Both the position numbers and the translations under genes were made by a program. This document shows, one piece after another, positions 37,901-49,900 of a DNA stretch of 64,000 bases. Positions within the stretch are counted from its first letter, which is position 1; each line of letters opens with the position of its first letter. Under the pieces are notes generated by a model. The model was not told the DNA's origin, searched no databases, and was given only the letters and a program-made list of their open reading frames with translations. Location of the stretch: contig CAUEEP010000883.1 in assembly GCA_958450365.1 (NCBI GenBank), forward strand, positions 169,001-233,000. Reading direction: 5' to 3'. The DNA is from Mesorhabditis belari. Its lineage: Eukaryota; Nematoda; Chromadorea; Rhabditida; Rhabditidae.

Positions 37901-40900
37901 TAAATTTATCTAGCTTCAGTTAAATTTTGATAATCATTTTATTTCGCAAAGCTAACAGCCGTCGTAGCCAACCGGATACCGTAAATACTGTAATTGGACC
38001 CCACCCCTCTAATAGTGCCCCACCCTCTAATAGTACCCCACCCTAGAGGGGGAGCGAAAAAATAGTACCCCCATGGGGTCCAATTACAGTATTTACGGTA
38101 GGAGTCTTGTCTCCTAGTCGGGGGGTTAAGGGTTCAATCCCGGCGGCTAGAAAGATTGCTTCTTTTTCCCGTTATTATGGGTTTTTTTTTCTTAACAACA
38201 TTTCGGTAATAGGGGTAATTAGGGGTAAAAATTTCCTCCATTGTTCTCCAAAATTTCCTCCTATCCAGGAATCTGTTCCTATCCAGGAGTCTGTTCCTAT
38301 CCAGGAGTCTGGTCCTATCCAGGAGTCTTGTCCTATCCAGGAGTCTTGTCCTATCCAGGAGTCTGGTCCTATCCAGCAGTCTTGTCTCCTAGTCTTCTTG
38401 TCTCCTAGTCTTCTTTCGTGTTTCTCCTTAGGGTTAAGGGTTCGATCCCGGCGGCTAGAATTTGGTTCTTTGGTTCTTTGGATTGCTTCTTTTTCCCGTT
38501 ATTATGGGTTTTTTTTTCTTAACAACATTTCGGTAATAGGGGTAATTAGGGGTAAAAATTTCCTCCATTGTGTTTTCATTCATTATTCGTGTCGAATAAA
38601 TATACTTTAAAGCCTATCTTTTTATTAAATCCCCTTAAAAATATTTAGGTTTAAAATATTCAGCAAAAAATTTCTAATAAAAGTGATAGCGTAAATTTAT
38701 AAGTCTAGAGCTTAAAATTGAACTTTACTAAATGCTAAATTGGTGTTTTTCGGTGAAACGCGGCCCAGAAGAGCTGGGGAGGAGCTGGCTTTGGACTTGG
38801 GACTTTAGAACGCTTTGGGGAAAAGCCCTAGCAAATCGATGGCCGTCTAGGCACGTGCTCGACCCGATTTTAGCCTAAAACAGCTCTAGATTGTACAGTA
38901 TCTAAGCTTACAGGCTTACATACCGCGATTTCTTCCTTTTCCTCCTCTTTTGCCTCCTCCGATTCGTCCTTGTCCACCCCGACGAGTGTTGTCGCCTCTT
39001 TCTCCAATTTGTCCTAAACAACAAAAAATTTGCTTTTTCCAAATGATTCTGAAAAGTTTGTTTCAATCTAAACCAATATAAAACAACAAAAAAAAATTTT
39101 GCTTTCGATTTTGCGCTAACTTTATCGATAAGGCATTTGGGATAAAATCAAGCCCATTTCTCACCTCGACATCGTTCACATCGCTGCTTAGCTCTTCAAA
39201 CTTTGTCGAAACTGCTTCAGCAGCATCGGAAACCTGAAAAAATAGTGATAAATCTATAATTTAAGAATTTCTCGTTTAAAAAGCTCAAATTGTTTGACTT
39301 TTAAGCCCAAGTTTACAAGACTGAGTTTCAAATAAAGTTTACTTCTTTTGGAAAAGCATCAGCTAATTATTTAGCCATTTGATGTCTTCATTTACCGTAT
39401 TTTCTCTAATAGTAGTGCACCAAGAGCGTTGCCTAACTTCCTTGAAATCTCGAGAACCGCTTATCAGAACCTATCGATGTGGGGTCGGAAAAGGTAGCTG
39501 ACGATGGGATCTAGTGGGGGATTAGAGTGTTGAGCTTCTGCAAAAGCTTGGAAACCGTAAAATAGTCACCAACTCGGCTCCGTGGGGTGCACTACTATTA
39601 GAGAGAATACAGTATTTTATACTCGTTTTCCTCCTATTTATTCGAATTTATACTCGAAAGAACAAAGAAAGAAAGAAAGGAAGGAAGAAAGAAAGAACAA
39701 AAACAACACTATGTCACACTCTATAAAATTATCTAATCATTAACTTACCTTGCTCTGAGCACTCTTGTAAACGTCGTGAGCCGTTTCCGAGGCTGTCTCC
39801 GCTCCGTGTTTCAACGATTCCACGAAGCTCTCGGCTGCATGCTGAAATTTTCGATTTTTAAAGGCTAATCTTGCTCATTTTTGTTTCAATCAACACCAAA
39901 ATCAAGCGCTCCAAGCGGCCGGTTCAAGCGATCGTTCTTCGTTTTCAAAACCAAAATTCAAATTTACTAGAAATTAGCAACTGCTTGAGCGAGTGTTTAA
40001 ACTTGAAAAAGTCGATTAAAATTCTCTTTTGCTTACCTCGGCCTGATCGTTCGCGTTGTGCAGGGTTTCTTTGGTCGATTCAAGGAAATTCTCCTGTAAA
40101 ATACAAAAAAAAAATCAATACTTTCACTAAACAACAATCAAAATCAACAAATCTTACAGAAAATGACGGTGCGAAGTGTTGCGTAGTCTAGCTTTAAACG
40201 CGTTTTTCTCGACACTGGTTTAAGCTACAATGCTCTTTTAAATATCAAAAAATAGCTGAAATTCAGGGCTATTTTTTGATACCTAAGCGCGCATTGTAGC
40301 ATAAACCAGTGTCGAGAAAAACGCGTTCAAAGCTAGACTACGCAACGCTCCGCACCGTCATTATGGGGGTGGGGTACTATTACAGTATTTACGGTATCTC
40401 CCTTTCACTCACCATTTTCCCTTTTTGCGTTTCTTTCAAATCGTCAAACGCTTCCGAAAGGTGCTCACTCACTCGATCGAAATCGTCACGAAGGTGTTTC
40501 TGAACTTGTTTTTTTTTCTGTAAAACTTTATTGAATTCAAGTTTTTCCTTAATTTTTTAAAACTATCGCATCAAATTGGTCATCAAGTTTAAATCAAATT
40601 GAATTTTCTAATAAAAGCGTTGTTTTGTTTAGCCAAATTTTGCATAATGCTCAAATTTTTCGAAAACAATTTTCCTCTAATTTTCGCTGTATTTTTCTTT
40701 TCAAATTCGACAACCTAAACAATTTCGCTGTTTAAGTAAACCATTGTTTTACTTAAACAGCACTTAACCCCTCTGGAGTAATGGAGATCAGATGCGTTTT
40801 GGTGTAATGGTTAGCACATTTGACCGGTTTGACCGGAAAGGTTGCGGGCTCGAGTCCAGGTTCGAGTCCAGGTTCGAGTCCAGGTTCGAGTCCAGGTTCG

Positions 40901-43900
40901 AGTCCAGGTTCGAGTCCAGGTTCGAGTCCAGGTTCGAGTCCAGGTTCGAGTCCAGGTTCGAGTCCAGGTTCGAGTCCAGGTTCGAGTCAGGTTCGAGTCC
41001 AGGTTCGAGTCCAGGTTCGAGTCCAGGTTCGAGTCCAGGTTCGAGTCCAGGTTCGAGTCCTGGTTCGAGTCCTGGTTCGAGTCCTGGTTCGAGTCCTGGT
41101 TCGAGTCCTGGTTCGAGTCCTGGTTCGAGTCCTGGTTCGAGTCCAGGTTCAACTTTTTGATCTACCCTAAGTTCCAAATCAGCAGCTAAATTGAGAGAAC
41201 AATGCGATTTGATTTTCAATTACTTTTCAAAAATCTTTTTTCATTTACCACAGTCTCCGATTGTGCGATGTCCTGTGCTAGCTCTGAGACGCCTTCCGAG
41301 AGTTTTTCCTGAAAAATTTTCAATGTTAAATTCAGTTTTTTTAAGATATTATTTCCAGAGTTTCAAATTTCGAAAGGCAAAATTTCGAAAAAAGCAATTT
41401 TTCAAGAAAAGAGAAATTTCCTTATTTTCAAATGCATCGAAACGCTTTCAAAAAGGGGCTAGTTTAGCAAAATCTATATAAAAAGGGAAAAAAATAGAAT
41501 GGGATTTCGATGAACTATTGGAAAATGGTGAAGATGAAGAAAGAGAAAAACTGGTAAAGAAAAAATGTGTTTCAAATTTTTGTATGCTAAAAATTGAATC
41601 GCCTTTCTAATTCAAGAATTAGGTCTTTTTTGTTAGAAAATTAATTTTTCTTTAAAATGCGAACATTTTCGAGCGAAACTGAATCAGATCAGATCAGATT
41701 TGAGCGAATTTGTGTGTGTGTGTGTGTTTATTTAACAAAACAATTTAATAAGCTTTGATTGTAGCTGTTGTCAAGTAGCTGTTGTCAAGTAGCTGTTGTC
41801 AAGTAGCTGTTGTCAAGTAGCTGTTGGCTACTAGCTCTTGGCTACTAGCTCTTGGCTACTAGCTGTTGGCTACTAGCTGTTGGCTAGTATGCTAATCAAA
41901 TAAATTATAGAAAAAACGAAATCTAGACACGGTTTTATTAGAAAACGAATGACAAGCCGACTTTTTAAAGTGAAAGCTTTCAAATGAAGGCATGGCAATC
42001 CTTCAAATGAAGGCATGACACGAAAAATAATCCTGAAAATAGTCATTAGTGGGTCGGATGGTTGTAAATGTGTTAAAATTGGGTTTCGGAAGCTTGATTT
42101 CAATGAATTCAATGAAAGTTACAATCAAGACCCATTTCTTTCCATTGAAACACTAATGACAATCGCTTTTAAGGGTTTGTACTTTGCGCTCAAAAATTTT
42201 TAAACTTTCTGGTGCACTTAATTCTTTCATTCTCCTTGCAACAATTGGCAAGGGGAAAATGAAAAAAATGCCGGAAAGTTAGTGTTTATCAATTTTTGAG
42301 CATCAAAGAGATAAATGACCGAGATAAACGACCCGATCAAATTGACCCCATGGCCGACTGGCTAAGAGCCTTGTATCTAAGTCGGGGCCTGAAGGGTTCA
42401 ATCCCACCGTGTGGATTTTTAACTCTTTTTTCGCACATATTTTTTCTATACTTTTCCTCTACGTTTAAAACTTAGGCATTGTTTGTATTGTGCTTGTGGA
42501 TTGTTTGTATCACATTATTCGTGTGAATAAACGAGCACCTATCACTAGTGATTCTGTGAGCAACAAGCGCTTTGTTTTGAAATCAAATAAACTATAGAAA
42601 AAAAACGAAATCTAGACACGGTTTTATTAGAAAACGAATGGCAAGCCGACTTTTTAAAGTGAAAGCTTTCAATTGAAGGCTTGACATCAAAAATAATCCC
42701 GAAAATAGTCCTTAGTGGGTCGGATGGTTGTAAATGTGTTAAAATGGGTGTTAAAATTCGGTTTTCGGAAGCTTGAGTTCAATGAATCCAATGAATTCAA
42801 TGAATTCAATGAAAGTCGTTCAAAAACAAATATAATCACAAAAATACTCGAAAATAGCCCTAGAAATGTTATTGTATAGAAAAAAAGGTTTCTTTAATGT
42901 TTATGAAATCTTGCGGGAAGGCAAAAGGAGAAAAGAGTCGAAGAAATCGAGCCTCGGGACTGACTCATTTTCCAAAAGAGTTTTTGTGAAGAAAAGAAAA
43001 GAAAAGAAAAGTTTTGTGTACGGAAAAGTGGAGAGAAAAAAAAAGAAGGGGATGGTCGATTTCACTCCTTTTTCTTAGTTTCTTGGCCTTCTTGCAATAA
43101 GAGAGGACAAGGGGAGTTTAAACTCATCCCCTTCCAGAACAACCCACAGCGAAGAGGAAAAGAGAGGCCGAGAAAAAGTGGATTGCTTTCCGAACACGAC
43201 CACATTTTGAAGGGGACAAGTTTTCAGCCACCAGTCAGCCTGGATTCCAGCCAAAAGTTGTGGAAATGCTTTTGTGGTTATTCAGATTAGAGATATTGGA
43301 GGTATTTGAAGTATTTGAACTACAGGGTGGCTGAAAATGAACTATTTGAACTACAGGGTGGCAAAGAAAACGCCATAATTTAATTTTCTTTCAAAGAAAA
43401 TGTAAGAATATTGATTTATATAATAGTTGTAACAAAAGCATTTAATAATTACAAGAAATTTTCGAAGTGGCCTCCATCCGCTTTGATACAGGCTTCAAAT
43501 TCGCTTCTTTACAGAATCGATGGTGCGGCGAAGATAATTTGCATCTAAGTCGTTCCAGATTTTGATCCAATTCTCGACGTAAATCATTCAAATTGGTGAT
43601 TTTCCTATTTCTCAATTGTTCTTCCATAAAACCCCAAACCGAAAAGTCCAACGGATTGAGATCCGGGCTGTTTGCAGGCCATTGATCCTTCGTCAAAAAA
43701 GAGCCGATTTTGGTTTCGAGAAAGCGAATTGTTGTTTTGGCTCCGTGAGCCGGCGCCCAATCTTGTTGAATTCCGTGAGCCGGCGCCCAATCTTGTTGAA
43801 TTCCGTGAGCCGGCGCCCAATCTTGTTGAATTCCGTGAGCCGGCGCCCAATCAAATGTATTTAAACAATTTGAGTCTTAATATCTTTTCTAATGGCTTTA

Positions 43901-46900
43901 ATCTATGTGCAAATGATTGTAAAATGATTGTAAGTTATTATTTAGTATTAGTACAAGTTTGCAAAGAGTAAAATTAAGCAATATCTTGAAGATTGATTTC
44001 AATTTCCTTTCACATTCGCAAAGAATATTGAAAATTAGAAAGTGATTGGATAAATGATCGGATTGGATAAATGATTGGATAAATAATTGGATAAATGATC
44101 GAATAAATGATTGGATAAATAACGTAAACTTTGAGGATTTCAAAGTCCGTTATTATTCTTTTTTTTGGCTGCTATTTTAAGTGTGCTATAAGTGTCACAA
44201 TGGTTTACAAAAGAATGCCGAATTTGTACCAAAAAATACAGCCAAATTAAAGCATTAAAGCAAGGCGGAAATCGATCAAAAAGTTTTGAGCATCAATCAG
44301 CATCAATGACGCTTCATTTAAGTTGAGTCTATGGCGAAATTGAGTCACAAAATTTGGCTAACAAAACGCTGTTAACAAAAAAGATTCAATCTGATTTGAA
44401 ACAATGAAATAAAAAGAAGATATTTAACTGTAAAAGAAGATATTTAACTTGCTCACAAGGAATCAAAAGGCTCAATGAATTCTTTATTTTTTTTAAATTG
44501 GGCTTATCTAATGAAAATTGGTGTCGTACGATAGTTTTCTATAATTAAGTACCTTTTTAGAAAATGCAAAACTCGAGAAGAACGTTATATAGTACAAATT
44601 ATCGCTTTAGTACGTTACATAGCACAAATTATCGCTTTAGTACGTTGCATAGTACAAATTATCGCCTTCGTACGTTACATAGTACAAATTATCGCTTTAA
44701 TACGTTATATAGTACAAATTATCGCTTTAGTACGCTACATAGTACAAATTATCGCTTTTGTACGTTACATACATAGTACATAGTACGTTAAACTATGAGT
44801 TTCAATTAAAATTAAAAAATGCAAAGATTAATCAAAACTTTCACATAAAGCAAGAACGAGATACTGATAATAGAAGATAGAAATACAAGTTTCTCTCTAA
44901 TAGTAGTGCACCCCGCTGAGCCGAGTTGATCACTGATAATGATACCATGATTCTAATCTGATATAATAGCTTGCCATTATTTTTTGACCTTACTTGACCC
45001 GGCCTGGCCCAATAAGCCAGGGCCTGATCGACGATGGTTTAACCTTGGGCTGATTTTGGTCTTGTCGTGGCTTAGTCTGTCCGATTCCTATCCTTGTTCC
45101 TGGCTTAGCCTGGCCTAATTCTGGACTTGTTCCTGACCTTAGCCTCGCCGATAATTGCGACAATGAAGTGGAGGAAAACGAGTATAAAATACTGTATTCT
45201 CTCTAATAGTAGTGCACCCCGCCGAGTCGAGTTAATGACTATTTTACAGTTTCGAAGTTTTCGGAGAGATTCAACACTCTAATCCTGCACTAGATCTCAT
45301 CATCAGCTACATTTCCCGACCCCACATCGATAGGTTCTGATAAGCGGTTCTCGAGATTTCGAGTAATTTAGGCGAAGCTTTGGGTACACTACTATTAGAG
45401 AGAAGACAGTATGTTATTCCAGGTTAGGCTAGTAGATCAGACTGATCTATTTCCATAATATTTCCGGGTGAGCCGAATTGATGACGATTTTACAGTTTCC
45501 AAGCTTTTGCAGAAGCTCAACACTCTAATCCACACAAGATCTCATCATCAGCTACATTTTTCGACCGCACATCGATAGGTTCTGATAAGCGGTTCTCGAG
45601 ATTTCAAGGAATTTAGGCAACGCTCAGGGTGCACTACTATTAGAGAGAATACGATAATACAAGATAATAATGCAAGATAAAAAGAAATGTTTCAAAAATT
45701 TCTTGCGAAATGGAAATTGAAATGAAATTTCTCTCTTTTTTTTCCCTTTTTATTGGATAGAGAATTCTCCGAAAAAATCGGTGTCGTCGATCAATCAAAA
45801 TGAGTGATTCATTTGATAGGAAAGGGGGATGATCACAAGGAAATACTATGTTTAAAAGAAATACCATCAAAACAAGATTGAGAAAGATTTAAGAAGTAAT
45901 TTATTGTTTTAAAATTGCAAGTTTCAAAGTTGTTGGTATTCTTTGGAAATGTTCGTTTTTTTGATTGATTGATACAAATTATCGTTTCAAATTCAACGAC
46001 TTTATCTCGAAAAGTATCTTTTAATGCGTGAATTTATTCATTAAATATCGAAAACTGTGTCTTGAATGATTACTTTGTTAAACTTTGTTAAACTATGGGC
46101 TTCTAAAGCAAAAGTCAGTTACAGTTACAGTTACCGTTACAGTTACAGTTACAGCTACAGTTACAGTTACAGCTACAGTTACAGTTACAGCTACAGTTAC
46201 AGTTACAGTTACAGTTACAGTTACAGTAATAGACTCATCAGAAAGACTGTAACTAGAATTGGCGAATGGGTTTTCCAAGGTTTACCATTTATTAGAAAAA
46301 GGTACAGTACTGGACAATGAAATATCATATTTGAAAAAACACTTTCGCACTTTCGCGCGTCTGTAACTCCCTTGTCTTTGAGTTTAAACTATTAGTGTTA
46401 TACATTTTCTGAAAGCTCTTTTCAAGGGCTGCACAATGGTAATATTAATATTTAGAAATACAGTAAAGACAAGGGAGTTATAGACGCGCGAAAGTGACGA
46501 TCTTTTTTCAAATACGATATTTCATTGTCCAGTACTGTAGTTCCCAAAAAAGCTCGACGAAAAACCAAATTTTAAAACAACAAGCCAAGAAGCCAAGAAG
46601 CCAAGAAGCGAAGAAGCCAGGAAGTCAAGAAATTTTTTTGAGAAAAAAATCTCGGTTTCAAGTTAAGCACTTTAACGCCTCTTGATTAGACGAATTCGAG
46701 ACGGTTAGAACTTCTAAAAATGATAACAAAATTCCCACAATAAAGCTGAAATCTTTATCCTTTCAAAAGTTGACGAGTAATCACCGATAAATCAATAAGC
46801 AAACGAACGCTCCCCGAAAGAGCCCAAAAAAATGGGATTTCATTTGTAAAACGGAAATAAGGACTTTTTCTGTCAAAATAATGCCTTTCCAGTGCAAATT

Positions 46901-49900
46901 TCTTATGGGAAATTCTCTGGAAAGTATTACAAAACAAAAATTGGTTTCGAAATTGGTAAAGCTCTTGAAAACCGCTTTGTCAATTACAATTGTTTAAGGA
47001 ATTCAAAAAAATTTGAGAGTAAGGAAGAGATGTTTCAAAATTTTCTACCCAAAAGAAAGAAACGCTCAGCTAATGAAATTGTATTCGCGCCAGACTTGTA
47101 AGCGGAAAATTGAATATCTTTTGATTTTCAAAACAAAACCCATCAAATGGGGCAACTACGCAATGCAACGGAAAAAACGGAAAAACGTAGCTGCCCCATT
47201 TGTTGACTTTTTCTTTGAAAATGAAAAGGTATTAAATTTTTCGCTTTTTTTTCCGCTTACAAGCCTGACTGGTGCTCTCGTTAATAGAATAATCAATCCG
47301 ATTAAGTGAAAAAAAGGTTTCGACAATTGTAAAATGAAAATCGATTTGTTAATGACTTTTTGAGGTGCAGGATTGGCTAAAAATAAGAAAAATTCTTGCT
47401 CTAGACATTCTATACAAAGAATGTGAAGCAATGTTTCAAGTTTTTCCATGTAATTCTTAACTTTTCAGATTTAATGACACATTTTCTATTAATCTTTTCT
47501 TTTAACATTTAACAGCTTTTAAATATTTTATAACAAAACAAATTAATCAGCTTTAATTGTAAAATTCGCTTTTAATTACTTTACTAATTACTTTTAATTA
47601 TTAACTACTTTCTATACTTTTCATTAAGGTTATTCAGAATTTAGATAATTTTTTTGGATAAAGATCTTTTCTCTATCTACAGGATTCCAATTTGAATCAT
47701 TCTAGTTTATTCGAGCTTATGTTCCGAGCTTAGTTATGAATAATTCGATGACTTTTCAGTATACAGAAAGACTATTCAGGCGTACAATCGCGTAGTCTAA
47801 CTTTAAACGTCCAATTCTCCTGGTTGCTTTATGCTACAATGTTTGTTTGAATGTTAGATGATAGCTCTTGAAATCTAGAATTTTTTGATACCAAAATTTT
47901 AGTTGGGGAAAATCTAAAAGCTGAGCTAAAAATGATTTTCTAAAAAGAAGTTAGATTACGCGACAGTACGACTGTCCGAGGACAAAGTCCAGATGAAAGA
48001 GCTCTGTGTCATTAAGTACAATAATAGACTCGGATAAGTCGTTAGGCTTAGTTAAGCAATTTATAACGAACTATTTCTAGAAATCGATCGACCAATAACA
48101 GAAAAACAAAAAAGCCGATCGGTTGGTAAATGAAGAAATATCTGAGCGATTTTTGAATGAGGGAAAACGATGGATTTGGAACGGATCAATCGGAAAGGAA
48201 AAAAGGGGATTTGAGAGGGAAAATGGGACAACTGACCAGCCACACGAAAATAATCGTTGTGCCTATTATTGTACTTAATGGCACAGAGCTCTTTCATCTG
48301 GACTTTGTCCTCACACATTCGTACTATCGCGTAGTCTAACTTCTTTTAGATTTAGATTTTTCCCAACTAAACTTTTGGTATCAAAAAATTCTAGATTTCA
48401 AGGGCTATCATCTAACATTCAAACGAACATTGTAGCATAAAGCAACCAGGAGAATTGAACGGTTAAAGTTAGACTACGCGATTGTACGCCCGTCATTATG
48501 GCAGTGCCGTTCTATTAGAGTACCGTATTTCTTCGAATAGAAGACCGGGTAAAGAGTATGATCGCGTACTCCTGCGTAGCAGCCCTTTTTAAAATTTCTT
48601 TTCTGCATAAAAGCTTTCAATCAAGTGCTATAGAGCTGGAAAATGACTCAAAAATATGACATGAGCTAACACATTTTTGAGCCATTTTCCAGCTCTATAG
48701 CACTTGATTGAAAGCTTTTATGCAGAAAAGAAATTTTCAAAAAGGGCTGCTACGCAGGAGTACGCGATCATACTCTTTACCCGGTCTTCTATTCGAAGAA
48801 ATACGGTATTTACGGTAATCAACGCAAAGTCTTATTCAAATTATCAAGAAAAAGACAACTGACTTTTGGATTCAAATAGAATTTTAGTTTATCAAAAAAA
48901 GAAAGCAAAAATGAGTCAGTTTTCAAATTGTCGAACAACTGTCACATCCGAAAATTGTTTTCCCTTTTAACCTTTTTTTTTTCGTCAATCGATCAGCTTA
49001 TGATCCTTTTCTCTTTCTGGTTCAAATTGAAACACACACACACACATTCTCTCCATTTCTCATTGATCTCAATTCAAAATACTATTGAGAAATAGTTTTC
49101 GTTTGCGAAATTTTTCTAAAAAATATATTTTTATTAAGAAATATTGAAAAAGAGAGAACTTGTTTAGAGTTTGGGATGACAAAATTAAATGATTTAAGAT
49201 TTTCAGCGACTCCTGATTAAAAATGATTTCAGTAGCTGGTTATCTCTAAACTTGAAACTCAAAAAAATTTTTCCTAATTAATTTTTCCAAGTTTCAAGTT
49301 TAAATATGACCAGCTACTGAAATCATCTTTAATCGATGATTACTGTCATTTTTAATTGATTATTACTTAAATCATTTAATTTTGTCATCCCAAACTCTAA
49401 GAGAGAAGTTTGGGATGACAAAATTAAATGATTTAAGATTTACAGCGACCCTTGATTAAAAATGATTTCAGTAGCTGGTTATGTTTAAACTTGAAACTTG
49501 AAAAATTTTTTCTTAATTAATTTTTCCAAGTTTCAAGTTTAAATATGACCAGCTACTGAAATCATCTTTAATCGATGATTACTGTAATCTTTAATTGATG
49601 ATTACTTAAATCATTTAATTTTGCCATCCCAAACTCTAAACAAGTTCTCTCTTTTTCAATATTTCTTAACAAAAAGTTATTTTAAGAAAAATTTCGCAAT
49701 GAAATGAAATACAACAATGAAAATCATTGGAAATCATTAAAAATCATTGGAAATCATTGGAAATTATTGGAAATTATTGGAAATCATTGGAAATCATTGA
49801 GAATCATTGCAAATCATTGGAAATCATTGGAAATCATTGGAAATCAATAAAAATCAATAAAAATCAATAAAAATAACAATTAAAAAACGAAAGCAATTGT

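Noticed and set aside
40795..40860. Functional tRNA-Gln gene
   Set aside because: The A box is good, but no anticodon arm or closing acceptor stem could be drawn before the array begins.
40788..41219. ORFs of 113-143 codons in five frames
   Set aside because: A 12-bp unit keeps every frame open; products are simple di/tetrapeptide repeats.
43080..43260. GC-richer patch as a missing LEA exon
   Set aside because: No frame gives LEA-like sequence with proper splice sites; left as unexplained.
46117..46229. Interstitial telomere
   Set aside because: The hexamer CAGTTA/CAGCTA is not TTAGGC, the usual nematode telomere motif.
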